Assembly (NCBI GenBank): GCA_900095095.1
Contig: FMBT01000317.1
Location: 62,001 to 126,000 of the forward strand
Source of the DNA: Fragilariopsis cylindrus CCMP1102
Taxonomy: Eukaryota; Bacillariophyta; Bacillariophyceae; Bacillariales; Bacillariaceae
Length of the DNA stretch: 64,000 nucleotides
Reading direction: 5' to 3'
The position numbers and the translations under genes were made by a program. Shown in pieces: positions 33,802 to 45,379 of the stretch. The notes under the pieces are model-generated. The model was not told the origin of the DNA and made no database searches. It saw only the letters and a list, made by a program, of their open reading frames with translations. The stretch's first letter is position 1. Each line of letters opens with the position of its first letter.

Positions 33802-35153
33802 TTAGATTTCACAGGAAGAATAATTGTAATGTTCTGGTGGTTTTGGTTTCCACGTTGGCTTTACAGGGGAAGTTGGAAATGCACCACTTAGATGTACATT
33901 TGGTGTTGAAGCAGAACTCTTGAAGTCAAGAGTATTGCATTGCTTGTAACATCGCTTGTGACCGAATTCTATTACCGACGAAGGGGAATTAGGTGATTCG
34001 AACCTATCGGAGTGCCCTGTGGAACTCACAAACAAGTCAACAGAGGGAGAAGCCGATTCAGATGAACCACTTGTTTCATCTTCTTGAGGTAAGTCGGAAG
34101 ATGATTGATCATTTTGCATATTTTAACATCGTCTACAGATGATTGATGGTACACCAGCGTCTTGCGTTTGACGTTGAAAGGAACCGAGCCTTGTTCCTGG
34201 GTATACGCTTCTGCAGTAACTTGATCTACTTCTTCATTTTCAATCGTCTTCACTGTATTGACATCATCGTCTAGGATACTGTCCATTCCTTCTATTTCGC
34301 GACTATTATTACCACGTAATTCAATATCTTCTTTGTTCATGATTCCATCGCTACCATCAGTGTCTGCTTCGCGTGATGTAGGAAATCCATTCTTGTCTAA
34401 CATATGATGTGTTGGTAAAAGACGAAAGTTAAACTTTGAAGAATCGTCGAAAGCTGTCCATTCGTCTTCCTTGCTAAATTGAAAAACATCAGAAATTGAT
34501 GCATTTGAAGGCGTCTCCGTCTCTCCCTCTTGTGAAAAGATCTCTGACTGACCCTTCTCTGTATGCCACTCGAGGATACTTGAGTTTTCTCCAAAATCAG
34601 AGCATTCTTGAGTCTTCTTTGATTGGCGGGATGAAGTCAGATCTGAAAGGATATCATTCGTCGATACGTTCCCATTGATGTCAAAGCCATCTACCGCTGA
34701 GTCAAGATCTTGTTTAATAGAGAGCAGTGATTCCTTAAGAATTAGCTGAGCGATTTCACGTTCTAAACTTTTACCTCTCTTTCCCTTTTTCTTTCTCGTT
34801 TTTCGTCTTCCACCAGAAGTTACAGTCTCTGTTGTTTCAAAACCCTGCTCTGGAATATTTGGAAGATCGATGAGATGTTGTACGATTCTAATTTCTTCCT
34901 TCTTTATCTCAGATTCATCCATGATCTGCTCTGAGTTGCTTTTAGGTTGTCCTAAGTCAAATGTAGATTTCAATTCAGCGTCAAGTTCCGACTTCGAAGT
35001 AACAAAGCTGGTAATTCTTTCATCCCGAATGCTGTTCTTGAAGGGCGCGTTTCTTTGAAATCGATCGAGACGATCATTTTCGGTTAACCAATTCTCCAAA
35101 ATATCTTCAGATCCAGGCGGAGAATCTCGTTCGAAGTTCGACGCAAGCGTCAT
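33802..35153 (-). CDS. Acidic protein of unknown function, one frame break
   Basis: A frame from the ATG at 35153 codes about 340 residues and then continues in another frame with MQNDQSSSDLPQEDETSGSS to the stop at 33802. One extra A in the AAAA run near 34125 joins them as VDDVKNMQNDQSSSD, giving about 450 residues. The protein is acidic and Ser-rich, with one strongly basic patch near residue 115 (GGRRKTRKKKGKRGK) followed by a predicted helix (REIAQLILKESLLSIKQDLD). No signal peptide, membrane segment or known domain is seen. The basic patch could serve as a nuclear signal. I cannot assign a function. Confidence 0.65.
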
Positions 35154-36296
35154 GATGGTACTATTATATGCTTTAGAGTTTGTTGCAGAAGATCACTTCT
35201 CATTCCGAAATGCGATCGGAAATGAAGGACGAAATTGTGCTTCGATAGTATTCTGGCGTTGTGCCATCTACTATTCATGATGTTTTCCTTGCTTTCACGG
35301 ACGGGTGTCAAAATACATTTACTACTTCACGAGAAGACATACAACATCAAACTTTTCTTCCTTAGCTGTAGTTGCACCATGATAACGTTTTTTCCTTCCA
35401 TTCAAACGTTTTTAAACTGTTCTAATTAGAAATTTATGCAAAATAAAACCAAATTTTGGTGAAGCAAATCACAAATAATTAGTGAACACGTGTCAAGGTG
35501 CACAAAATTTCACTATGAGCGAAATTGTGAGAGTGCGCGCTCATATCAATATCATTTTTTTAAACTACAGTACTGTACACATAATGAGGTTGACGCAAAG
35601 ACGTCTCCCAAGAATACAATAGAATAATTCCTTCACGGCGTGTTCAGTGTCATCAACGTATTTCTATTATTACGTAAAAAATAGTCCTGTTCCACACCCG
35701 GCCGTCCCAGTCAGTACACAATACAACACCAAGACAACCAATACAAATGAATAATTTGCAAAGTTTACTGGACTCAGGGGTAATAATTATTACCCCTGAC
35801 TGGACTATTATTCCATAATTATGTTGTAGTCTGACTTTTGCATGAAATAGTAGTAGTAGTAGTAATAGTAGTAGTAGCTGTATTTGTGCTGGTTGTACTG
35901 TTTCCAGAGCTTCTACTTGTAGGTTATGTATTTTTTTTGCTGTTGACAATTCCTCTCTCTGATGTTGATGATGATATTACTAATGCCGTCCGTCCTAGCA
36001 TTTCTCCTTGTGTAGGAGTTATATAGAAAAATGAATGATGCAAATATCAATATTTCTCCCTCTACAATTAAAACAATTCTCTATCATCGCATCTAGAAGC
36101 TATATAGTAACAAGGGAGTTTGATACAACCAGAAAAAAAGTGAATAGTGCAAGCAATATGGTCAGTATAAAATAATTGCATTGAAAGACCCAAAAATTTC
36201 TATAATGTTTTTTAAATGATAGTAGATTTCTATTTCCTCTGCAAAAGTTAGCATTGGTTCTTTAGTAATTCTTCATTGTTTTATTACTAATTGGTG
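35154..36296. other. Intergenic region with a perfect 26-bp palindrome
   Basis: More than 1 kb with no convincing gene. Frames around 35653-36026 are TAG/TTG-repeat driven poly-Leu or poly-Val and look spurious. The palindrome at 35774-35799 is the one notable structure. Confidence 0.45.
35774..35799. repeat. Perfect palindrome, 13-bp arms
   Basis: TCAGGGGTAATAA is directly followed by its reverse complement TTATTACCCCTGA with no spacer. As RNA or single-stranded DNA it would fold as a tight hairpin; as duplex it is a symmetric protein-binding site. No terminator-type T run follows. Confidence 0.9.
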
Positions 36297-37246
36297 CTAC
36301 GTACTATTAATATTCGAAGAGGAGATGATGGATGGAGCAGGAACTAAATTAAGTCGATTTCGGAGTTCTTTGATTGGTGTATCAAATTCTTTTTCATAAT
36401 ATATATTCATAAGAAATGGTGACGACAATGATGATGATGATGAAAGGTCTTGTTGTTGACTATTCATTTTCATTGCCCATGGTAGATATATGTTTTGTAA
36501 TATTTGTTGTTCTTCTTGATTAAGTCGTAACGAACCGACTGTACATGATAATGCTGCAATTGGTAAGCCCGTTTGAAAAAATTCAAACCACTTTAATCCT
36601 AATTCACCTAATACAGTTGGTGGTAATCCTGTTATTGTATGAAAATAATCATGACATTGTCGATATCGAAGCATAATATATGCTAATGTTTCATCTTCAA
36701 TATAATTCACGTCATCTCTTTCATCAGGATCAAATCCATGAATTTTTAAAAATGATCCATATGCTTGTCCAAATGTCAGAGTATCATCGTCATGATTCTT
36801 GATAGTATCATTATAATTATGAGCATTTAATATAAGTTGTTCATATTCTGGGATTGTTGCTTTTGATACAATAGGTCGATCCTTTAATATTTGACACCCA
36901 ATTGGATCTGTAATCATTTTTTGATGTATTCTTTGAAGTGTTATTGGTCCAGTAATTTCACCTAATACAGCAACAGCATCAGCTCGTGTCGGATCTGAAT
37001 ATGCTGTTGTTGCATTATGTATCGCTATTGCTATCCGATTTCCTATTGTTGTTGTGGCGTTGATGTTCCTGATGCTTTGCTCGGGTTTTCCATAAAATGG
37101 TTCCTCATCATCTTGCGACGACGAAAGTGTTGATTTATACCTCGTCGTTGATGAACATAAATACGGTGATGGGATTTGGCTTCAATTTGACCACGACGAC
37201 GAACAGTTGAGATCCCCCTTGATACTACTCTCGAAACGATGATCAT
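36297..37246 (-). CDS. COQ4: Ubiquinone biosynthesis protein COQ4
   Basis: The family core is unmistakable: DPTRADAVAVLGEITG, LAYIMLRYRQCHDYFHTITG, then LPPTVLGELGLKWFEFFQTG and YLPWAMKMN. The metal-binding signature HDxxH-x11-E is intact in HDYFHTITGLPPTVLGE. COQ4 organises the coenzyme Q synthome on the inner mitochondrial membrane. The region before the core is a mitochondrial presequence in pieces. MIIVSRVVSRGISTVRRRG starts at the ATG at 37246, and SPYLCSSTTRYKSTLSSSQ continues in the core's frame. One A restored in GAAG near 37180 joins them, giving 316 residues. An essential single-copy gene with one base missing in its presequence is better explained by an assembly error than by decay. 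Confidence 0.92.
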
Positions 37247-37689
37247 TGTAGACAATTATTTTATACACAGTATGCCAGCGGTCAATTTAGATTTTTGATT
37301 ACAGTGTTCAAGTCAAACTCGAAGAGAGATTATGCTTTATGGTTCCTGTGCAAATAAGTGCAAAAGGTACTAGTATTGCAAAAAGTCTAAAATCTGAACT
37401 AGAAACGCTAACTTAGTCTGTATCCTCAACGCTCGTCATTCGCTCACAAACCAAAGTCTGGCCCTGACGAAAATAAAATCGAAGAAAAGAAAAGAACAAA
37501 AATCGAACTTTAAAATAAACATAATTAAAATTGTTACTGTAAACAATAAGCAATAAGCAAGTAATAAAAAAATTCAATAAATGAAAGTCTGACTTGACTT
37601 GACCTGACCTGTCTATCTGTAGCTACTCAACTCGCACCAAAAGAGCAATATGACTGTACTAAGCAGTAAGCCTCCTCCTCCTTGCTGAT
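37247..37689. other. Divergent intergenic region
   Basis: Promoter-bearing spacer between COQ4 and PEX14. No gene is seen. Confidence 0.45.
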
Positions 37690-40158
37690 ATGATGACGAT
37701 GACGATGCGATGACGATGATGTTGTAATCACTTCGTCGAAACAAGAATATGAAGATGAAGTTCACGAATCACAGCAACAGGACGACGACGTTATTATTAT
37801 AGACGACAAAATAAAAATCAGCAAGATGATCAAGAAAAAGAAGAAAAGGATAAGATTCAAAAAGGAATTGCATTTTGGAATCATCCGTCATTACAAGATA
37901 TATCACCTGAAAAAAACGTATATATTTATATGAACGACAAGGTTTAACAGATAATCAAATTCATAAAGTTTGGGAAGATGTTATTGTGGTTAACGACAAC
38001 GACAACAAGAATAATATTGATAGCAAAAGTAAAAGTAACAGCAACGACCAGATACAACCGCAAGAGCAACAAGATATGGTCATGGAACAGCAACGGAGTA
38101 GTAATGATAATAATAATAATAATAATAGTAATAATATACCACCAATAATGGCGAATCATCAAATTTCCCCAACTAATAATCTCCCATACGGCAATAATAA
38201 TAATAATATTATCCCCAGCATCAAAATCAATATCAGAATAATTATCAAAATTCACAGTATAATAATGGTATTAGCAATAATGGATACTACCAACAGCAGA
38301 CCAGCAACAACAACAACAACAACAATCACAACCTTTTAATATGATGGGTATGGGTGGTGGTGGTGGTGGTGGTGTGATTGAAGATCATCATCGTCATCAT
38401 CAAGAAGGTGGTGATGAATACGTAGAATCATCCACAATTTCGGGTGAAATTGCTCGCGGTATGTCATTAATAGCCGTTGGTGGTTTTCTTGGTTTAACAG
38501 GTGCTGCTGCTATACGATGGTTAAATGGAGGAGAATTTGATTTACTTCCTCCTCCTAAACAACATGAACAACAACAACATGAACAACATGAACAAAATGG
38601 TGGTGGTGAGAAAAAATCAATACTATCTTCCAACAATAACAACACACTATTGGATAGACAACAAGAAGAGGATGAGGAGAAGGAGCAAGAAGAAGTAAAT
38701 GATGGAAGTAACAACGACAAAAAATTACACTGGAATAATGGTAATGACGGTGATTATGACGACAGCACAGACGAATATACTGATGGCGAAGAAGATGATG
38801 ATGATATTGAAGATGTTTATTGGATCGAATGGATACTTTATTAAATCAATTGATTCAAATTCTACCTTACAAGAAAGACTGATTCATAAATTAGCTAATA
38901 CATCAACAATTACTGATCATTCGATGAATCTACTGAAGAAAAATAGTAATAATAATTCAACAGAAAAACAACAACAGAAAGAGATCTCTACTACATTGAA
39001 TACATCTTTACTTGTGACAGAGTTGACTGAAATCAAAGACGAATTTACAAAATTATTGAACCGTGAAAATAGTAATATTAACGATACTACTACTACCAAT
39101 AACGACAATAGCGACGGCAACGACACTAACAACGACAGTACTAACAATAACAATGATGGTGAGCTACAACATAATTGGAAAGAAAATCATCAGAATTATT
39201 GAACAAGTTGGATAATTGTATTCAAAAAATAGTAACAGCAGAAGAAGATGAAGATGAAGAAGAAAAACGACAACCCAGTGTCGAACCATCAATAATTGCT
39301 ACGACAAACGATGATTCGTCCACAACAACGGCAGCAATAGCAGCAACACCAACTGCAATATCCAAGACCTTACGGCAAGATGATATGAGTACATCATTAG
39401 CTCCATATACACCTGCTAGTAGTAGTACTTATAAACAAATAATTGATTCTTCTACACCGACGACGACAGCCATAAACGCCAACGCTAACACCACCAAACC
39501 TCTTTTGTCGTTGAAAGATTGTATTATACAGATCGCTGAAAAGAATAATGACGACAAAATTAAAATTGGATCACAATTACTATATTTATATCTGACAAAT
39601 CTTTCAAGTAAACCTGATAATCAACGATATAGAAAGATATATACATCCAATGAAAGTTTTCAAAAGGTAGAAAATATGATTGGTGGAAAAGATTTACTTC
39701 ATGTTGTTGGATTTGAATTTGAAGATGATGACAATGACAATGATGATGATAACAATAATAAAGGGATATTAGAATGGATACCAACAAAATCAACAGAAAA
39801 AGAAATGTTATCATTGGTATTAGTAGAGGAAGCAATTGCAGCTCTTGGTGTACTGAAATCATCAGCATCGTTGCCTTCTTCGCAATTGATTCAATTAGTA
39901 ATGTTGAAGTTATCACGCACTCCTCCTGTCCTACCCACAACGTCGCAACAGCAACAACAACAACAACAACAAGAGTATGATAACAATGATGATGATCCTG
40001 GTAATCATTATGATGGCAACGGCAATCGCAATCGCAATCAGCACGATGCTCCTGCTGCCCCACAAACTCCTTCTGGTTCGTCATTAGTTTCTCCTCCTAT
40101 GCCAAGAAAGAAACCATATGATTTCGCTTCTCCTTCACCCGTATCAGGGTCTGATTAA
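37690..40158 (+). CDS. PEX14: Peroxin 14-like docking protein with C-terminal PUB domain
   Basis: Pieces in order: an acidic N-terminus; the Pex14 N-terminal domain, IAFWNHPSLQDISPEK then YLYERQGLTDNQIHKVWEDV; a long Asn/Gln linker; one hydrophobic segment, ARGMSLIAVGGFLGLTGAAA; and coiled coils (LDRMDTLLNQ, LQERLIHKLANTS, LVTELTEIKDEFTKLL, SSELLNKLDNCIQKI). Then comes LLYLYLTNLSSKPDNQRYRK with FQKVENMIGGKDLLHVVGFE, a PUB domain. PEX14 docks cargo-loaded PEX5 at the peroxisome; PUB domains bind the tails of p97/Cdc48-type ATPases. The frame changes at about eight sites, each cured by one base in a homopolymer (for example A7 to A8 in GAAAAAAACG near 37910). The repaired length is about 825 residues with no internal stop. 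The precise ATG is uncertain. Confidence 0.8.
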
Positions 40159-40566
40159 TAATAATGATGATAACAGTAGTAATAATATGATGTTGGCTGA
40201 ATAGCTAGCTAACTATGTACGCTAAAAGACACCACTTTTGTTTGAAGTTTATTGTTGCTCGGTTGTCATTGAGGGAATATTTGATCGGGATTGTTGAAGA
40301 AAACCAAATTACGCACGTACTTTATCTCATAAGGTGGCTACAGATGATTTAATAAAAATTCTTTGTCATCAACGATAGGTAAAAGGAATAAGAAATATCA
40401 TACTATTCTAGTATTATCTTAGCTAAAATGGGGGGAAATTATTTATTTCAACTGCCACTCTTTATATACGTAGCTAATTAATTGCTTATAAATATGGTTG
40501 TATCTTTTTCTATTATTTGTCCCTTTGATATTTATATATATATTTTTCCTCTAAATAATTCCTCTC
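40159..40566. other. Convergent intergenic region
   Basis: 3' flanks of PEX14 and the nucleoredoxin-like gene. AT-rich, with a TAGCTAGCTA motif near 40201. Nothing else is seen. Confidence 0.45.
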
Positions 40567-41414
40567 TTACCAACGACCTTGAGGATCATCAAGTGGCCAG
40601 TCGGCCATAGCACTAATCGTGTCACGTTCCATGTTCAAAAAAGCAAGTTCTCCTCCAGCGTTATCCAATACTACTACAGCAGGAATACCTGATCGTCTTC
40701 CAGAACCATCATCAATTAATTCTTTTTCAAAATCTTCAGGTGTAACGCGAACAACATCCGGTTTGATAGGAGCGTCATCGTCACTGTCCCCCTCTTCTCC
40801 ATCCTTCTGACCTTCCACAGCGACGGCAACCTCCACTTCTTCTTGAATAAGTTCTCTCATAGTACCACCGAATTTTTCAACATCAACATCCGGCCAAACT
40901 CCGTACAGATGTTTTAATTTATCAGCTGTTTCACCAAGTGGTACACCCAATTCAAGACCTATTTCTTGCATCCGAGCTAGTTGATCGTCTTGATTTTATC
41001 ACATGGTACATAGATCAATTGAATAGGCTGGTCGGACGCTCGTAACGCACTCCGATATTGTTCTAACATGAATTCTATCGTTTTACAATCCTCACACCAA
41101 CCAGCAGCAAAATAAAATCCAATACGTTGATCTTGGACTAAACTAGCAATAACTTCAGCAGATTCAATTATATTCCCTTTAGAATCAATCAATGGTGATG
41201 GTAGTAATGCCTGGATAGCTTGCGCCTCTTCATGAGAATAAGGTGGGCTTGGAGGAGAAGGAGGAGGAAGAGAAGAAGGACCAGGATCTGAAAAGATACG
41301 AGTCGTCGTCGCCGTCGAGTAAGAGGATTGACTACGGGCGCATCCAAACGACGAGGTTTGAAAGGATGTCGTGGAACCTAAGCAACAGACCAATAAGAGT
41401 AGGAATCGAATCAT
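40567..41414 (-). CDS. Plastid-targeted nucleoredoxin/tryparedoxin-like thioredoxin-fold protein
   Basis: The N-terminus MIRFLLLLVCCLGSTTSFQT is a signal peptide with a TTS-FQT junction, the diatom plastid type. The active-site region is FYFAAGWCEDCKTIEFML, with a redox pair WCEDC, and the cis-proline segment is SGIPAVVVLDNAGG, the order found in nucleoredoxins and tryparedoxins. The frame breaks after IYVPCDKIK. One A restored near 40990 continues it as DDQLARMQEIGLELGVPLGE, giving 282 residues. A Glu/Asp-rich loop lies before the cis-proline. It is likely a disulfide reductase in the plastid stroma or a plastid sub-compartment; partners are unknown. Confidence 0.82.
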
Positions 41415-42018
41415 GTTGATCTTTCAATGTTTGAATGGTGTGGTTTCGTTTTGGTAATGAGTATCACAGTGAACTGGACTCTACTCTATGGATTTTTTCT
41501 TTAAAATATGACGATGACGACGACGACGACGACAGTGGTTTTGAATTGAATTACACATCCCCATCATGCAATGCCGATAAATTTGAATTTGAATGCGCCT
41601 CTAATACAAAAAATGCACGTAGCTAGCTAGATTAGCGCTACATACCGGTACTAGATAGTATAGCTAAAATTCTCCCCCTTTTGGTTGGGGGATGGGTAAA
41701 AGCTATCACAAAAGATAAAGAGAAGAAAGTATATACATTATCTACCACTACTTTGATTAGAAGTAGTATAGTAGAAATAAGCAAGGATTCTATTGTTTTA
41801 CTTGTATTTGTATTTGACAACGGAGTGAAAGAAGATTCAATTGCAAGAACAGTGCTATCGAGTTATTTGCGGCGTGATCCGCTACAATGAAGACTACAAT
41901 TACAAATAAACATAATATTTTGGTGTACTGTAGTCGCAAGAATAACCAATTTACTTTTTTTAATATGCGCCGAAATTTAGAGCTGTTTTCGGTTTAAAAG
42001 GAATATCATTGAAACGGA
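41415..42018. other. Intergenic region
   Basis: Holds short frames near 41435 and 41681 that look random, a GACGACGACGACGACGAC run near 41514 and a TAGCTAGCTAG motif near 41620. No gene is called. Confidence 0.45.
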
Positions 42019-45000
42019 TCAAACTGTGATAAATTCGGCTTCGTAGGCTGGACTGGTGGAGGCAATTGAGCCATGTATTGTGGCTGCGGTGGCGGCTGCT
42101 GTTGTCCTCCTACTTGGTAGTGTTGCTGCTGTGTGTGTTGCTGCTGGCTGCTGCTGTGTCATTGTGTAGCCCGTGTACGGCTGCTGCTGATAATGTTGCT
42201 GCGGTGGCGCAGAAACTTGTGGTGTATTATTGGGCTGAGAATTCACATAAGCGTGAGGTACAGGTTGTTGGACTTGTGGCGTTGAAGGAGACGCATGATG
42301 CGGCTGCTGAGGCATGGAGACGTGTGTATTCTGAGGCTGGGCATTCCCATATGCGACGGATTGTTGCTGAGGCATGGCAGGTCGATACTGCTGTGGTGGC
42401 ACAGAAAATTGTGTATTCTGAGGCTGTGAATTCATATAAGCTTGAGGTGCATGATGTTGGACTTGTGGCGATGGAATAGGCACCTGTTGTTGCTTTACTG
42501 GATGAGAATTTGAAGGAACCGCTTGTCGTGGGGGTGTTAATTGTCGTGGTGGAGTTAGGGAATGTGCATTTGGCGTTGGAGAAAAAGGATCACGAACTTG
42601 ATGAGGAATTGCCGGAGATGAAACAGCTAAACTCTTGTCAGACATGGTGACATTTCCGAAGAGTCCTATCATATCTTGTGTAGCAGCGGCTACATTGCTG
42701 GGGGTAACCTCTGTTGTTCCTTTCGAGGAAGTCGTTGTCAATCCAAAGATATCATGTTCAACTGTTGGATGAGGCGTTCGCATCGCAGTAGATGGAGCAG
42801 GTGCGACGCGAACAGAAGACATTGGGTTCAAAAGCTGGTGAATTTTACCAAATGGCTGAACAATAGTGAACCTAGTGTCTCTTGAATACTGCAAAATAAA
42901 AATAAAATAAAAGTGATAGTGTATTAGTGACACGGATATCGAAATAAGATAGAAATAAATACAACAACAAAAATTTCAAATTGCTCACCCTTGGTTGTTG
43001 TGGTTGCCTGAGAAGCCTTCGCTTGTTCACACAAATCCGACGAATATTAAAGAGTTTAGCCCGATCAACAAGAAGATTATAAACTTGATGCGCTGCCTGT
43101 CGAATCTGAGTACATACTTGAGATCTCATATTGTCGTTGTAGAATTTCATGGCGCGAATTTTAGCCAGCCCATCCGTTGCTTCTGCTATTGCTGCAATAG
43201 GTCCGTGATAGAGCAGGTTCCGCAATAATTGCAATGCTTGTAGAACATGCTTCCAATGTACACCCTTTGAATCTCGCATTCGTACCCAAATCACAGACAT
43301 AACATCAAAAAGAACTGATGTACACTCTCTGCATTCCTCTACAAGTTGTGCAACTGCTTTGTTGTAGTCTCCCTCGTATGTCTTATTTGATGTAAGCAAC
43401 ATGGCCGTCCTTCGCGTCGATGTCTGTACAATAAGACGCGAAGGGTTACTTTGTGCTACCTGTCGAGCTACGAGCCTTACGTTGACAACACTGAAGTCGA
43501 TATTATTGAGTCGGTGGTAGTTGGCACACTGAGTAAATAAAGAGGAATCAGAATTGACAGGTGATCGAAGTCTTACTTCTTCAACTCTAGCCTTAGCGAA
43601 CTCCTCAAGCATTTGCGTTTGACAAAAATTCTGTAGAAGGGGCCAAATTGCTGTGTTTTCACCTTCGCCCATTGATCTTTTTTGTTGCAGGAAGCGTTTT
43701 CTATCCAGATGAGGCAACTGGCCAGGACTTGCGGAAAGATACCACCGCATGTTCCCAAACAAAGATAGGAAGAAGGATGAAAATGCAATTCTAGCTTGCT
43801 CTTCCGCAATTTCATTCTGGCTGCCTTGAATGAATATCATGTCTGGACTCGTTGTGTTTTGAATTGTATCTTGAGCATCATCGGTTATACTTGAATCAAC
43901 AACCTGTTCCTCTGAGATGTCACCATTGCTGCCCTTACGGCTATTGAAAAAAATCTTCCCCTTCCGTGCCAAATTACTGATGCCTGATTTGACTGCCTTC
44001 GCGGTCTTAGCAGCAGTTTCGGTTACATTGGTAAGGGTGGATTCACCATAAAGTGTCCGCTTATCCATCTTAAGCAAATCAACTAGGTCCTGTGCCAACA
44101 TTTCGGAGGCCGACATACTAGCTGCAGGCATGCCCTGTTCAGATATAGCCTTTTGAAACAGATCGGGCACTTTTTGCGCTACATCCATTGGATTCATACC
44201 CCTAGTTTCCAGTTGGTTCGTATCCAAATTAATAATGACCATCTCACCCAGACTCTCTGCAGCCTGGTTTAACTTCGGTATAGAAGAGCTGAGTATTCCG
44301 ATCAGATAAGGTACAGGGGCACCTAAATATTGAAAAAGATGCGGTGGTAGGACTGGAATGTATAAATGATGCCAATTAAGTAAGCCCTGAGCCAGAACAG
44401 ACAAGGCAGATCGAGCGCATTGCGCTAAACGGGTCGGATTGCTTGAAATAATCAGAACTCGGTTTTCACTTAGAAGGGCGGAAAGTAATCGTAATGTACT
44501 AGCTACGCCCAACACACGAAGCAGTGGAAGAATCGAAGAATTTGTCAATGCCTCTACCATCGATTTTTGTGTAAGTAGACATGTAGGGATTATATAGTTA
44601 GCTGTGTCCACTTGACTGAGAAGGGGGAGTGGTTTATCTCCCACTTCAATCAATCCTACGGTTAGCGTCATTTTGTCTCGGTCTTGTTCAGGTGTAGACG
44701 AAAATACATGGCACAATTTTCGGTGTTCTTCGAATATTCGGTGTAAAAACCATTTCTGAGGCTCTGGATGAACATTTTTAGAATTGAGAGCTGGTTTTTG
44801 GAAAGAAATTGCATCTAACGTCCTAGAAGATAGAAGAAAAGAATAACAAGCGATGATACTGTGGTTAGGAAGGCAATACTTTGTATTTTCCAATTGTCGT
44901 GGGAAGTATTATATCAATGAAAACCAAGGTATTAACGTACTTTAAAATGGATGTATAGAGCAAATCTCCGCCACTAAATCTTGTAAGCATCACCAACGCT

Positions 45001-45379
45001 CGTTCACCACGTCTTCCTACGTCATATCTGTGCTGAACCACATCATGGATCGGTAAATATCGACGAACAAATCCGTGTACTCTAACACCCGATTTCAATG
45101 CAGAGAGAAAGTGTAATTTTGAAAGCTCTTGGATTGCATAGCATATTGTGAAAAACGATTTAATGCTGTGTCCCGAGGTATGCTTCGACTTAATGAATCA
45201 TCAAATTCTGGAAAAGCAAATTGAGAAATCCGAGACATACTCGAGGAAAGTTCCTTTTCGATTTCAGGATTATTGCCTGGACATCCTGAAATATAGGCAG
45301 GTGGAGAAGATGATACGGCTGCCGGATGCGGAAGATCTAGAAAGAGATCATACAGAGGAAGATACTGAGGAGTAGCCAT
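42019..45379 (-). CDS. DENN domain protein fused to an ENTH domain
   Basis: Exons 45379-44941, 44822-42989 and 42888-42019. One T restored near 45105 (NYTF then LSALKSGVRVHGFVRRYLP) makes 1047 residues with all junctions in phase. The uDENN part starts the protein. The core DENN part has STLRLLSALLSENRVLIISS and WHHLYIPVLPPHLFQYLGAP; dDENN has MRWYLSASPGQLPHLDRKRF. Such proteins exchange GDP on Rab GTPases. From about residue 590 an ENTH domain follows: VAQLVEECRECTSVLFDVMS, then HWKHVLQALQLLRNLLYHGP. The last 290 residues are Pro/Gln-rich with HDIFGL, DMIGLFGN and VRDPFSP, resembling the AP-2-binding motifs of epsins. The protein probably couples Rab activation to clathrin-coated membranes; the fusion is what I find notable. 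Confidence 0.85.

Noticed and set aside
33980-34000. GGTGATTCGAACC resembling a tRNA T-arm complement
   Set aside because: It lies inside the acidic-protein gene, and no acceptor or anticodon arms can be folded around it. I found no tRNA or rRNA in the window.
35653-36026. Poly-Leu and poly-Val frames on both strands
   Set aside because: Produced by a TAG/TAC triplet repeat; no start context and no domain.
42066-42479. Plus-strand open frame opposite the DENN-ENTH tail
   Set aside because: It is the antisense shadow of Gln/Pro codon runs; it has no start context or family signature, and the minus strand encodes motif-bearing sequence.
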